Below, one piece after another: positions 44,141 to 53,966 of a stretch of DNA of 64,000 bases (within the stretch, counting starts at the first letter, position 1; every line of letters starts with the position of its first letter). The position numbers were made by a program, and so were the translations under genes. The stretch is from positions 25,171 through 89,170 of the forward strand of contig JADLBX010000029.1 in the NCBI GenBank assembly GCA_020847435.1, given 5' to 3'. This DNA is from Anaerolineales bacterium (GTDB taxonomy: Bacteria > Chloroflexota > Anaerolineae > Anaerolineales > Villigracilaceae). Under the pieces are notes generated by a model that ran no database searches, was not told where the DNA came from, and saw nothing but the letters and a program-made list of their open reading frames with translations.

Positions 44141-45412
44141 TTACGCAAACGCTGGCGTTTTCGGTCCATCCTCATCCGAAGCCGCCATAGCGCGCAGGTA
44201 ATTTTCCATTCCGGTGGTCATAGTGTCCAACGTAAATCGCTCCATTGCCAAGCGCCTGCCGCGACGGATCAGTTGGGCTGTATCTTTCGAGCCGTCCAAC
44301 AACAGCGCGATGCGAGACGCCAACGCCTGCGCGTCGCCCGCCGGGTACAACAAATCCGCAGCGTAATCGGAAAAGATCTCGTGGCTCCCGCCGACATCCG
44401 AACCGATCACTACCAGCCCAGCCAGCATCGCTTCGACGATGGTCCTCCCAAACGGCTCGGGCCAGATCGAGGTAAACAGAAAGACATCAAAACGGCTCAA
44501 CCAGGTGGGGATCTCATCGCGTGAAATTTTTCCAACAAAGCGGACGATGCCCTCCAACTTATATGTAGCCACCAGCGCGTGTAAGCGGGCTTCATACTCC
44601 GGGTGACCGCCGCCCAGAACGGTAAATTCAACGTTCGCCCCAACGCCTCGCTTGTTCAATATACCCAACGCCTCAATCGCCGTATGCACACCTTTATCCT
44701 CGATCAGCCGACCGAAATACAGCATTCTCAACGGGGCATTTTTGGGTCGTCTCGCTTGTTTAGTGTATTCAAACGGCGCGGGGTCAACGCCGGTATACAA
44801 CACCTCAGCCGTATCTGCGATCGCGCCCGCGGCTACCAGTTTGTCTTTTACAAATTGACTACAACACAAGGTCTTGGCAAATTGAAGCATGGGCGGGTAT
44901 TTTTCCTTGCGCAACTGTGACAATGCCAACGCGCGAAAAGGGCGCTTCACCTGCTCGGCAAACTTGCGCCTGGCTAGTAACCGCCAATAGGCGCGGTGCG
45001 GGTCGTCGTCTATGGGCCAATACGAACCGATGTAATACACAACCCGTCCCGGCAGCCATTGTTCGAGCCAGTAAGGCAGGTTCAACGAAAATAAATACAT
45101 CCCCCAAACCACCGCCGCCTCCGGTTGGAATTGATCGACAACGGAATGCAACTCATTCTGATTGAACTTTTCCTGCCCAGCCCGCTTCAAAAAGAAATCC
45201 AAAGGACGATAATAATCAAGGTCGGCTTGCATGTACAACGACCGGATCGTGTCGCGTTCCGCTCGTGCAGGAGCGGTGACGCCGTGTCGTGAAGTCACGA
45301 CCAGTACCGAATGCCCTCGACGCCTCAAGCCCTCCGCGACCTCTCGGCAGAGTTGCTCATAGCCTCCAATATCATGCGGAGGATACATATTGGTCAGAAA
45401 AAGAATACGCAT
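44141..45412 (-). CDS. GT4-family glycosyltransferase, second paralogue
   Basis: This 423-residue enzyme has FLTNMYPPHDIGGYEQLCRE, RVVYYIGSYWPIDDDPHRAY and MLYFGRLIEDKGVHTAIEAL. FTSIWPEPFGRTIVEAMLAG holds the catalytic Glu. It shares the long N-terminal motif and the YY-x-x-x-Y/P-W-P block with the two flanking paralogues. The start codon is one base from the stop of the next gene. Confidence 0.88.
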   Translation of the reverse strand: MRILFLTNMYPPHDIGGYEQLCREVAEGLRRRGHSVLVVTSRHGVTAPARAERDTIRSLYMQADLDYYRPLDFFLKRAGQEKFNQNELHSVVDQFQPEAAVVWGMYLFSLNLPYWLEQWLPGRVVYYIGSYWPIDDDPHRAYWRLLARRKFAEQVKRPFRALALSQLRKEKYPPMLQFAKTLCCSQFVKDKLVAAGAIADTAEVLYTGVDPAPFEYTKQARRPKNAPLRMLYFGRLIEDKGVHTAIEALGILNKRGVGANVEFTVLGGGHPEYEARLHALVATYKLEGIVRFVGKISRDEIPTWLSRFDVFLFTSIWPEPFGRTIVEAMLAGLVVIGSDVGGSHEIFSDYAADLLYPAGDAQALASRIALLLDGSKDTAQLIRRGRRLAMERFTLDTMTTGMENYLRAMAASDEDGPKTPAFA

Positions 45413-46669
45413 CTACGCTTCTCGCCTCGACGGGGAGGCTGGGTCGCCGGTGGAAGCCTGTCGCCGCCGGTTGCCTTTCAACCGAGCGAGCAATTTGGGA
45501 CCCAGCAACGACTTGAGCCACATGCCGAAAACCTGCGGCTTCAACGCCAGCGCGGCGTCGTAGAACAATGCCTGCGAAAGGAATTTCCGCGTATCGCGAA
45601 ACTCACGTGTGTTGTAAGCCAGAATCCCCAGCGTATGATACGCCTTGGCAAACGCCGCGCGCTCGAGCCGTTTCGCATCCGCGGCAGTTAATGGGTCTGT
45701 AAAGAGGCGGGTCGTCATGGCGATCAGCGGCTGACTGTTGCGTTTCACGTTCAAAGTCGCGAGGTCGCCCATCGAACCCTTCGGTTGGTCGCCGCACCCA
45801 AGCTGATAGTACGTATCCACCTCGGTCAGCAAGCCCGGATAAATATTCGCCATCTTCTGAAAACATTGATACGCCCGTTCGGGGTTGCCATATTGCAAAT
45901 ATTCGACGCATGAACCGAGATAGGCGCGTGCAAAGGCGCGGTGCCGCCTGGAATTTCCGCTGCCGCCCGGTTCCTCGCCGACGTGCTTCCTCATCACCGC
46001 GAGGCGGTTGTTCAACATCCGCAACGGGTCGGTGGACATACTCCCCGGTAAAACGCGATGCCGCGTGAGGATTTCTGGCGAGTGGAGAATCTTGTATTTT
46101 TTGGCAACCCTCAGCCACACATCCCAATCTTCGCAGGCGCGCAACGCTTCGTCGAAGAGCCCCACATCCTGATAAACACTGCGACGCAAAAAAATCGATT
46201 CGGGCACGAAGAAATTCCCCTCCAACAATGCGGTATAGAGGCGTTCCGGTTCCACCTGCCGCGCTTCAACCTGCGGCAATGGGCGGTTGAGATCGTCCAC
46301 AAATTGGTAGCCGCAATAGATGCCAGCCGCATCGGGGCGCTCCTGTAACGCGGCAACCAGCGCGCCGAGGTAGTCCGGTTCATACATATCATCCGCATCC
46401 AATACGCCGATCAGCGAGCCGTTCGAGGCGTTGAACCCCGTATTCCGCGCGGCGGAAAGCCCGGCGTTGTTCTGGTAAATATAGTTCACACGCTCGCCGA
46501 ACTGCCCCGCCACCGCGCGGCTGTTATCGGTGGAGCCATCGTCTACCACGATAATTTCATAATGACGATAGGTCTGAGCCAGCACACTGCGAATCGCATC
46601 GCCCAGATATTGCGCGTGGTTGTAATTCGGGATGATGACGCTCACCAACGGCTCAACGCGATTCAACAT
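45413..46669 (-). CDS. GT2-family glycosyltransferase
   Basis: This 418-residue protein has a GT2 domain in the first 220 residues (SVIIPNYNHAQYLGDAI, IIVVDDGSTDNSRAV, LIGVLDADDMYEPDYL with the DAD metal site, CEDWDVWLRVAKKYKI). The rest is helical, of TPR-like appearance. The Met at 46669 overlaps the upstream GT4 gene by 17 bases. It belongs to the same type as 50501-51901. Confidence 0.87.
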   Translation of the reverse strand: MLNRVEPLVSVIIPNYNHAQYLGDAIRSVLAQTYRHYEIIVVDDGSTDNSRAVAGQFGERVNYIYQNNAGLSAARNTGFNASNGSLIGVLDADDMYEPDYLGALVAALQERPDAAGIYCGYQFVDDLNRPLPQVEARQVEPERLYTALLEGNFFVPESIFLRRSVYQDVGLFDEALRACEDWDVWLRVAKKYKILHSPEILTRHRVLPGSMSTDPLRMLNNRLAVMRKHVGEEPGGSGNSRRHRAFARAYLGSCVEYLQYGNPERAYQCFQKMANIYPGLLTEVDTYYQLGCGDQPKGSMGDLATLNVKRNSQPLIAMTTRLFTDPLTAADAKRLERAAFAKAYHTLGILAYNTREFRDTRKFLSQALFYDAALALKPQVFGMWLKSLLGPKLLARLKGNRRRQASTGDPASPSRREA

Positions 46670-47891
46670 ACACCCGCTCCACATACGTTTCGAGGTTATC
46701 CAGCATGACATTGATGTCAAACATTTGCTTCGCCGTGCTCACCCCACGCTCGGCGAGACGCCGCCGCCGCGCAGGCTGGTCCAACAACAGGGCAATTCGG
46801 TCCGCAAGTTCCTCCCCGCTGCCGGGCGCGAAGAGCAACCCGTTTTCGTCAGGTTGGATCGTCTCCGCAGTCCCCCCCGACGCGGAACCGATCACGACCA
46901 TGCCGCTCGCCAGCCCCTCCTGCATGACGCGCGCCAGCGGCTCCTTCCAAACAGACGGCAACAACAACACATCGAACTTGCCCAAAAATTCGGGGAGTTC
47001 GTTCCGCGGAATGGGCGCGTGGAAGGCGACCTGCGCGGCGAGTTGATATTCATCCATCAGGCTCTGCAAGCGCGCGACGTAATGTTCGTGCCCTTTACCG
47101 AGGATCGTGAGATGTACACGCGTCTTTTTCTCAGGGGGTAGCTGGTTCAGCGCCTCGAGCGCGGTGTGCACCCCCTTGTGCTCCGCCAAAATTCCAACGA
47201 AGACCAACGACAGGCTTTCGCTTTCGCGGTATGCGCGTTGCGCGGCTTGGGCAAGATACGCGCCCAACTCCACCCCCTCATAGATGACCGGCGCATCTTT
47301 CAACGCGACCCCCGCTTCGAGCAATTGAGCGCGTAGCGCCGCGCTGCAACACGGCGCGTGATCAAATTTCAGCGGATATGCTTTCCATTCATCGCGCAGG
47401 AGCCAGCGCGCCGGGACACGCAACGCCTTTTTGGCAACGTCTCGCATGGGTGAGGAGGCGGGCAGTTCCCAATAGCGTTTGTGTTGATTGGGTCCGATGG
47501 GCCATGGATTCGCCAGATAGTAAACGACCCTTGGACCCATGAGCCGCTCGGCTTCGTGCGCGAGGCGCTTGGATAAATTCCACATGCCCCAGATAAATAC
47601 AATGTCAGGTTTTTGCGTTTCGATCAAGCGTCGCAGATGTCCCAAATTACGCTGGTTCCGCCGCGGATACGTCCACGCATCTTTGATTTTGTAGAATTGC
47701 AGATCGCCTTCGAGCCACAGCAGGCGATGGATATGACCCTCGCTGAATTCACGATCGTAACCGTGAGTGCTGGTCAAAACGGAAACTGTGTGTCCGCGCT
47801 TCGCCAAGCCTGTGACCGCCTCCATGCACAGCGTTTCGTATCCGCCGATGACATGCGGTGGGTAGAGGTTGGTGAGGAAGAGGATGTTCAT
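46653..47891 (-). CDS. GT4-family glycosyltransferase, third paralogue
   Basis: This 412-residue enzyme has FLTNLYPPHVIGGYETLCME, RVVYYLANPWPIGPNQHKRY, VFVGILAEHKGVHTALEAL and LPSVWKEPLARVMQEGLASG, with the catalytic-site Glu replaced in context by E-G-L. The start at 47891 overlaps the upstream gene by four bases (ATGA). It matches 42905-44131 and 44141-45412 over most of its length. Confidence 0.87.
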   Translation of the reverse strand: MNILFLTNLYPPHVIGGYETLCMEAVTGLAKRGHTVSVLTSTHGYDREFSEGHIHRLLWLEGDLQFYKIKDAWTYPRRNQRNLGHLRRLIETQKPDIVFIWGMWNLSKRLAHEAERLMGPRVVYYLANPWPIGPNQHKRYWELPASSPMRDVAKKALRVPARWLLRDEWKAYPLKFDHAPCCSAALRAQLLEAGVALKDAPVIYEGVELGAYLAQAAQRAYRESESLSLVFVGILAEHKGVHTALEALNQLPPEKKTRVHLTILGKGHEHYVARLQSLMDEYQLAAQVAFHAPIPRNELPEFLGKFDVLLLPSVWKEPLARVMQEGLASGMVVIGSASGGTAETIQPDENGLLFAPGSGEELADRIALLLDQPARRRRLAERGVSTAKQMFDINVMLDNLETYVERVYVESR

Positions 47892-49150
47892 GAATGGAAT
47901 GTCGCCGTCGCTTGTTCCAACGCCTGTTCCAACTGCGTCAGGTAGCGTTCCCATGAATGGTTTTTCACAGCGTCTGCACGGGCGCGTTCGCCGAGCGCGG
48001 CGCGTAAGGGAGCGTCGTTGATCAGCCGATGGAGCGCGCTCGCCAACGCCTCTGCATCGCCAGGGGGGACGAGCAATCCATTTTCGCCGTCGCAGATCAC
48101 GTTGAGGATCTGCCCCGTCGCCGATGCAATCACCGCTTTGCCCGACGCCATGTATTCAAACAGTTTCATCGGCGAAAGCCACATTTCCTGGTCCATCAGC
48201 GGCGCTGGCGCCGCCGCGATATCGGCCGCGTTGACGTAGCGCGCGACCTCCGCATGTGCCACGTAACCGGGGAAGGAGACCGCCGTAGAAATACCCAACT
48301 CGCCCGCACGACGCATCATCGCTTCGCGCTCACTGCCGTCGCCCACCAAAACCAGCCGCGCCGACGGATTCGATTTCAACGCAAGCGCGAAGGCATCGAG
48401 CAGTGTGGCAATATCATGCCATTGATAAAAATTGCCGACGAAAATAACCAACGGCGCTTCCGTCAGCGTGAGGGCGGCGCGGGTTGGAGCGCGCAGGTCG
48501 AGGTCCGGTTTGAAGCGGTGTACGTCCACCGCATTTGCGAGGACGATGATTCTATCCGCAGGGGCGTTCCAGTTTGTAATCAGGCGCTTTTTCGCTGGTT
48601 CAGAAACGCAAACGATCATTCGCGCCAGCGAGAGATTTTCGCGCAGTAGATTTTTTGCGCGCCAACGCAAGAGCCCCTTGAGCGGCTTGCCCATGAAATC
48701 GAGTTCGGCGATCTGGTCGGCATCGAAGAAGATCACATAGGGGAGGCGCAGTTTTTTTGCCGCGCGCGCCGCGCCGACGTTGTAAAGCGAGTTGCGCTCG
48801 ATCACAACGTCGAAGCCGCGCAATGCTTGCAGATAGGCATTTTCGCGGCGCAGGTTTGAAAACACATTCAAATATGGGATATGGAAAAGTTTTTGAAGCC
48901 GCCAAGCGAGTCTGCTCAACAGGTTGAACCACGCGCTTGACGTCCACGTTTGCGGCGCGGCGGCAAGTTCGTCGGTTGCCGCGGCAAACATCACTTGTTC
49001 GAGACCGCGCGGCGCCAGATACGTGATCCGATGTCCGCGCGCGCCCAGTCCATCGGCGATATATTTTTGTTGGATGTGCGCGGCATCCTTTGGCGCACCG
49101 CGCAGCGCGTCAATCCAAAGATCGTCTGGGAGGCAGTAGGCAATTTTCAT
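47888..49150 (-). CDS. GT4-family glycosyltransferase
   Basis: This 420-residue enzyme has KIAYCLPDDLWIDALRGAPK, lacking the classic N-terminal glycine motif, then VVIERNSLYNVGAARAAKKL, VIFVGNFYQWHDIATLLDAF, ARLVLVGDGSERE and LSPMKLFEYMASGKAVIAS, where E-Y-M carries the GT4 Glu. It overlaps the downstream paralogue by four bases. Confidence 0.87.
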   Translation of the reverse strand: MKIAYCLPDDLWIDALRGAPKDAAHIQQKYIADGLGARGHRITYLAPRGLEQVMFAAATDELAAAPQTWTSSAWFNLLSRLAWRLQKLFHIPYLNVFSNLRRENAYLQALRGFDVVIERNSLYNVGAARAAKKLRLPYVIFFDADQIAELDFMGKPLKGLLRWRAKNLLRENLSLARMIVCVSEPAKKRLITNWNAPADRIIVLANAVDVHRFKPDLDLRAPTRAALTLTEAPLVIFVGNFYQWHDIATLLDAFALALKSNPSARLVLVGDGSEREAMMRRAGELGISTAVSFPGYVAHAEVARYVNAADIAAAPAPLMDQEMWLSPMKLFEYMASGKAVIASATGQILNVICDGENGLLVPPGDAEALASALHRLINDAPLRAALGERARADAVKNHSWERYLTQLEQALEQATATFHS

Positions 49151-49181
49151 GTGGAGGTAAACCCGCTTCGCATCGCGTCGG

Positions 49182-50504
49182 CTATTGCCTCAACGCCCCG
49201 CGCTGTTTTCGCTCTTCCACCGCCTCGGCATACACATCTAGAAATTGCGCGCCAGCCGTCTTTGCCTCAAACGGACTCTGCACATAAAACGCGCGTGCGG
49301 CATGTCCCAGTTTTTTTCGTAGTTCGGCGTCTTCGATCAAAAGGTTGAGTTTCTCAGCCATACACTGCGGATTTTCAGGCGGACAGAGTAAACCGTTGAC
49401 GCCGTCTCGAATCAACTCCGGAATGCCGCCGACATTCGTCGAAACAATCGGGCAACCATACGCCATCGCTTCGACGATCACCAGCGGTTGACCTTCCAAG
49501 ATGGAAGACAGCAAAAAAATGTCGGTATTCGTCATGATGCGCGTCAGCTCGTCGCGACCCGAGAAGGAGCCGAGGAACATGGACTTGCCATCCAAACCCA
49601 GTCGTTCCGCTTTGGCAAGCAGTTCGTCGCGCAGGTCGCCGTCGCCATAAACGTTAAATTTCACTTCGGGATGAGTTTGTTTAACCAAAGCCGCCGCATC
49701 GAGCAGGTAGGTCAACCCTTTCGTCACGTATAAGCGCGCGGTGGTCGTGATGGTAAACGGCCGTGAAGACGGCTGGGCATATTCTCTTTGCCATGTGCCG
49801 TCAAGCGGGTCGGAAAGAAGCGGTCCGCGCACCACGATTGGGCGCGTGACCTTGCACACCTCCCGCAGCCCTGCGGCGCTTTTTTCAGAAACGGCAATCA
49901 CCCGATCGGCAAGGTTAATCTTGTTTTCAAAACCCAGCCACCAATTGAATTGTGGATCGGGAGTTTGGTGTTCCTCGTACACCACCGCAAGTCCGTGCGT
50001 ATCCGCCCACTCGATGGCAAACAGCAATGTCGTGGTATAACCCTGGATGTGCAGAATGTCCGGGCGCCAGTTTGCCCGCCAACGATTCAACAACCAGCGC
50101 CCCACCGGCGGACGCTGATCGCGGCCGAGCGTCGCATCCATGACCTTGCCCTTCAGGAAATTGTAGGCGCTTGTCCATGCCGCCATGAACGGTCGGCGTT
50201 TGAATAGGGATAATGCCGCGCCAGCCAGAAAGGTCAACGGACTGAGGATGACCATCGCGCCGCGCAAAACTTTTTCCTTGACGCTCCAATTCGAGGCTAG
50301 ATCAGAGATCCAGCGGGGAGGTTGAACCAGCGGGATACCATGCGCCTTGAGGCGGCGCGCATATTGATTCTCTGGCGCGACCCACGCGCAGGATAAATAG
50401 CTCACCTCATTCCCCAACTGCTTAAGCGCAATTGCAAGGTTCACAGCATATTCTTCCAAGCCGCCGAAATCCTGCATGTCGTAGGAGAGCAAGCCGATCT
50501 TCAA
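49182..50504 (-). CDS. GT4-family glycosyltransferase
   Basis: This 440-residue enzyme has GLLSYDMQDFGGLEEYAVNL with a good N-terminal glycine loop, VVYEEHQTPDPQFNWWLGFE, ITTTARLYVTKGLTYLLDAA and LSSILEGQPLVIVEAMAYGC with the catalytic Glu. It overlaps the upstream GT2 gene by four bases. It is not one of the close paralogue triplet. Confidence 0.88.
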   Translation of the reverse strand: MKIGLLSYDMQDFGGLEEYAVNLAIALKQLGNEVSYLSCAWVAPENQYARRLKAHGIPLVQPPRWISDLASNWSVKEKVLRGAMVILSPLTFLAGAALSLFKRRPFMAAWTSAYNFLKGKVMDATLGRDQRPPVGRWLLNRWRANWRPDILHIQGYTTTLLFAIEWADTHGLAVVYEEHQTPDPQFNWWLGFENKINLADRVIAVSEKSAAGLREVCKVTRPIVVRGPLLSDPLDGTWQREYAQPSSRPFTITTTARLYVTKGLTYLLDAAALVKQTHPEVKFNVYGDGDLRDELLAKAERLGLDGKSMFLGSFSGRDELTRIMTNTDIFLLSSILEGQPLVIVEAMAYGCPIVSTNVGGIPELIRDGVNGLLCPPENPQCMAEKLNLLIEDAELRKKLGHAARAFYVQSPFEAKTAGAQFLDVYAEAVEERKQRGALRQ

Positions 50505-51901
50505 CGCGCCGCCTTCAAAATGGAACGCACAAAAATGGACAACACTCCGCGGTTGAACAGATACGAGCGATCACGCGTCCATGCCCGCAAAACATGGCCG
50601 GGGACGCGTTTGTAATCGCCGGCGTGATAACTGGCAAATGCCCGGTTTACCAGATAGGAACTTTCAAGCCGATCCCCGCCGCGGGGAGCAATTTGATTTA
50701 AATATGGGCGTAGGTTCGCCAAAACAGTCCGCGCGGCATCGGAACCGCGCTCTTGTTCATAACCCAGCAGATGGTAGGTGATCAACTGGAGCAACGGCTC
50801 ATCCATGGCGGCGTGCAGTTCATGCGCGCGTTTGAAGTAGGCGCGTCCAGCGTCGAGCCGGTCCCACATCACCGCACGGATGCCCTTCCATAAAAAACCG
50901 CGCTGGACCGCCCAATCCAATTGAGGGACAAGGGATTGAAATTCCTGCGGCAGTTGCCCGAACATGGATTTCAACATGGCTTCATGGTCGGCGCTGTCGT
51001 CGGTGATGAGTTCAGATAAAAGGAAAGCAACCAATTCGCACGGATTCCCTTGAACGACGTGCGGGTCGAGTTCGACGAGTTGGCGAAGATATTTTTGGGC
51101 AAGTTCGGTTTCTCTTTGCATCAACCCCAGCGAGACAATAACCAGCATGTGATGTTTGATGGCTTTGCCGCCCACCGCACGCGCTTCCTCGGTGCAACGC
51201 GGATCGGCGAGGACGGCGGCGAGGGCGCGCTCGACATCGTTGAGACGTCCTTCCAGATTCTTGCGACCTCGACCTGCATGGTGGCGGCGAAAGTTCAAGG
51301 CGCGATCAATACCAGCAAATTGACATCCTGCCAAAGCAAGACGGCAGGGGAAGTCGGTATCTTCGGCGGAACCCATCTCAGGGTTGAACAAGCCCACTTG
51401 GAATGCCCACTCGCGGCGGACGACCGTATCGCTGGGCGAAAATGGGAAGCCCAGCATCAGGTCTACCAATGAGACGGTCAATGGCGGACGCCACAACCCG
51501 CGAATCGTTTCGGCGGAGTGGTTCAACTCATAGCGTGCGTTGTACGAAACCCCAACCTCAGGATGTTCGTTCAGAAAGTTGACGTGCGATTCGAGTTTTT
51601 CAGGATGAAACAGATCGTCGGCATCCAATAAGGCGATGATTTCGCCGCGCGAGGCGCGCATCCCCGTATTGCGCGCAGCGGATAAACGTTGGTTCGCTTC
51701 GTGGATGATGTAGGTGATCCGCCGATCGGTGGCGAACTGTTTCATCACCTCATCGGTGTTGTCGGGCGAGGCGTCATTAACAACGATGATCTCGAAGTTC
51801 TGGTAGGTTTGATTTAACACGCTGTGAATCGTTGCTGGCAGGAATTCCGCCTGATTATAGGAGGGAATTACAACGCTCACCAACGGGGCTGACGTTTGCA
51901 T
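50501..51901 (-). CDS. GT2-family glycosyltransferase with helical C-terminal region
   Basis: This 466-residue protein has LVSVVIPSYNQAEFLPATI, FEIIVVNDASPDNTDEVM, IIALLDADDLFHPEKLESHV and SAEDTDFPCRLALAGCQF, then about 230 residues of TPR-like helices. The ATG at 51901 lies four bases after the permease stop; a TTG start at 51922 would overlap it. It resembles 45413-46669 in both halves. Confidence 0.86.
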   Translation of the reverse strand: MQTSAPLVSVVIPSYNQAEFLPATIHSVLNQTYQNFEIIVVNDASPDNTDEVMKQFATDRRITYIIHEANQRLSAARNTGMRASRGEIIALLDADDLFHPEKLESHVNFLNEHPEVGVSYNARYELNHSAETIRGLWRPPLTVSLVDLMLGFPFSPSDTVVRREWAFQVGLFNPEMGSAEDTDFPCRLALAGCQFAGIDRALNFRRHHAGRGRKNLEGRLNDVERALAAVLADPRCTEEARAVGGKAIKHHMLVIVSLGLMQRETELAQKYLRQLVELDPHVVQGNPCELVAFLLSELITDDSADHEAMLKSMFGQLPQEFQSLVPQLDWAVQRGFLWKGIRAVMWDRLDAGRAYFKRAHELHAAMDEPLLQLITYHLLGYEQERGSDAARTVLANLRPYLNQIAPRGGDRLESSYLVNRAFASYHAGDYKRVPGHVLRAWTRDRSYLFNRGVLSIFVRSILKAAR

Positions 51902-51905
51902 GGCG

Positions 51906-52688
51906 TTAGATAATGTCGGCAAATTGAAATTCGACCTTTTTGAAAAACCAATACCCCGCGATGAGGATCGTCAGAGAGACCAGGGCGGCAGGCAACAGAT
52001 AATCACCGGGCACGGTGTGATAGATTAACACGTCGCGGTAAGCGGTGATGATCCCCGCCATGGGGTTGAGGAAGTACAGCCAGCGCCATTTTTCGGGAAC
52101 AAGTGAAATGGGATAGAGGATCGGCGAGGCGTAAAACCAGATCTGAATGAACAGTTTAAGGAGCGGGTCCACGTCACGGTAGAAAACGTTGAGGGCGGCG
52201 GCGCCAATTCCAAGTCCGAGAATGAGCGTGAGTTGAATGAGGAAGATCAGCGGGAGGAAGAGCAATCCTACAGGTGAAACTTGAATCCCGTAGTAGATCA
52301 CAAGGAGCGCCAGCAGGAGGAAGGCGATGCCAAAATCGGCGAGGCGCGCGAGCAGGGTTGCGATCGGTAATGCCTCACGTTGGAAGTAAATCTTGCCGAC
52401 GAGGTTCATGTTCTGCACGAGCGACATTGCCATATCGGTGATGGAGGTGGCAAGCAGGGTCCAGGGGACGACTGCGGTGTAGGAAAATACGATATAAGGG
52501 ACGCCGCCGGTATCGACCGGTACGATGCGCGTGAAGACGAGGGTAAAGATCGCCACCGCCGCCACCGGCTGGACGATCGCCCAAAACCAACCGAGGGCAG
52601 ATTGTTGATAGCGTCCGCGCAGGGTGCGTACCGTCCACGCCCAGATGAGGTCGCGGGTTTTGAGAAGTTGTCGCGCGTTTGTGATCAT
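51906..52688 (-). CDS. wzm: ABC-2 type polysaccharide exporter, membrane subunit
   Basis: This 260-residue protein has six membrane helices, with ARQLLKTRDLIWAWTVRTLRGRYQQSALGW at the N-terminal interface helix shown in pieces (RDLIWAWTVRTLRGRY, LGWFWAIVQP), and GAAALNVFYRDVDPLLKLFI, the ABC-2 permease signature. It is the Wzm-type partner of the ATPase encoded upstream. Together they would export undecaprenyl-linked glycan, or flip it, across the membrane. Confidence 0.92.
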   Translation of the reverse strand: MITNARQLLKTRDLIWAWTVRTLRGRYQQSALGWFWAIVQPVAAVAIFTLVFTRIVPVDTGGVPYIVFSYTAVVPWTLLATSITDMAMSLVQNMNLVGKIYFQREALPIATLLARLADFGIAFLLLALLVIYYGIQVSPVGLLFLPLIFLIQLTLILGLGIGAAALNVFYRDVDPLLKLFIQIWFYASPILYPISLVPEKWRWLYFLNPMAGIITAYRDVLIYHTVPGDYLLPAALVSLTILIAGYWFFKKVEFQFADII

Positions 52689-52722
52689 TCGATTGCCTTT
52701 ATCACACCGACGGAAGCCGGCG

Positions 52723-53961
52723 CTACGATTTTATTTCCTGCTTCCAGGTCCGTTGCGGTTCAAAGACGCTGTCGTGCGCTTCGCGCCCGGGGGTACGGTT
52801 CTTGATCTCGAACCAATCGGTTACGCCGTTGGCGGAGCCGTCGGAATCCTGGGCGTTCATCATCCAACCCGATGCATAATACATGCCGCCAAACAATTGG
52901 TTCGACTCAAGTTTGACCGAGATGACGCCCGCGCCCTTTTCGAGCGAGACCGGAAACCCATCCAAGCTGGTGCGGAACAGACAGACCGAGAGCCCGTCGG
53001 AACGATAGAGGCGCACGAGCGCGTTGGCTTTGCCGAGGTTGCGATATGCCGTGTAGTGGATGCGGATCTCCAGCGGCGCATCGCCATACGTTTCGGTTAC
53101 ACGGTTGCCGGCGGCATCCACCACATCTATTTTGGTGATCTCCACATCGCCGCCTTCCGCTTCACCGGAACGGTTCAACTTCTCGACTCGTTGTTTTTCG
53201 AGGATCTGGTTATAAAGATCGATCACCTCGCCGCTTGTGCCGGCGTGTTGTAACCGCCCATGGTCAATATATAAGGCGCGTTCGCAGACGGCGCGCACCA
53301 ACCCCATATCGTGCGAGACGAAGATTAAACTCGTGCCGTTGCGCAACAAGGTTTTGATGCGGTCAATACATTTTTGACGGAACGAAGCGTCGCCCACCGC
53401 CAGCACTTCGTCCACCAGCAAAATATCCGGTTCGATGCAGGATGCCACCGCAAACCCAAGCCGCACCGTCATGCCCGAGGAATAACGCTTCACCGGCGTA
53501 TCAATAAATTCTTCGATCTCCGAAAACGCTACGATTTCATCGTAGCGTTTCTGAATTTCTTTATACGTCAACCCCAGGATCGTGCCGTTGAGGAAAATGT
53601 TTTCGCGCCCCGTCAGATCGGGATGAAAACCCGCTCCCAACTCGATGAGGGCGGATAGCTGACCGTTGACAGCTACCGCCCCCGACGTGGGAGTGGTGAT
53701 CTTCGCCAGCAACTTCAGGATCGTGGATTTACCCGCGCCGTTGGGACCCACCAATGCCAACGATTGCCCGCGTTCAAGGTCAAAACTGACCTCGCGTAAC
53801 GCCCAATGATATTTTTTATCGGCAAGCGACGCCTCCCCGCGCTGGGTCAGGCTCTTCGCCCAACCCGAAAGAAGCGACGGCAGGCTGACGCGCGTCAGCC
53901 CGAGGTTGTAGCGTTTGGTCACATTCTGAAAATGAATTACCGGTTGCGGCATGGGCATCAT
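52723..53961 (-). CDS. wzt: ABC-2 type polysaccharide exporter, ATP-binding subunit
   Basis: This 412-residue protein has Walker A GPNGAGKST (72-80), signature YSSGMTVRLG (160-169) and Walker B ILLVDE (180-185). After the ABC domain a C-terminal beta-sandwich (about 265-400) is present, like the Wzt carbohydrate-binding domain that reads the chain end in some O-antigen systems. Such a domain suggests that the exporter checks a terminal cap. The 5' part of this gene is repeated as a 30-codon remnant at 55840-55929. Confidence 0.93.
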   Translation of the reverse strand: MMPMPQPVIHFQNVTKRYNLGLTRVSLPSLLSGWAKSLTQRGEASLADKKYHWALREVSFDLERGQSLALVGPNGAGKSTILKLLAKITTPTSGAVAVNGQLSALIELGAGFHPDLTGRENIFLNGTILGLTYKEIQKRYDEIVAFSEIEEFIDTPVKRYSSGMTVRLGFAVASCIEPDILLVDEVLAVGDASFRQKCIDRIKTLLRNGTSLIFVSHDMGLVRAVCERALYIDHGRLQHAGTSGEVIDLYNQILEKQRVEKLNRSGEAEGGDVEITKIDVVDAAGNRVTETYGDAPLEIRIHYTAYRNLGKANALVRLYRSDGLSVCLFRTSLDGFPVSLEKGAGVISVKLESNQLFGGMYYASGWMMNAQDSDGSANGVTDWFEIKNRTPGREAHDSVFEPQRTWKQEIKS

Positions 53962-53966
53962 AGACC

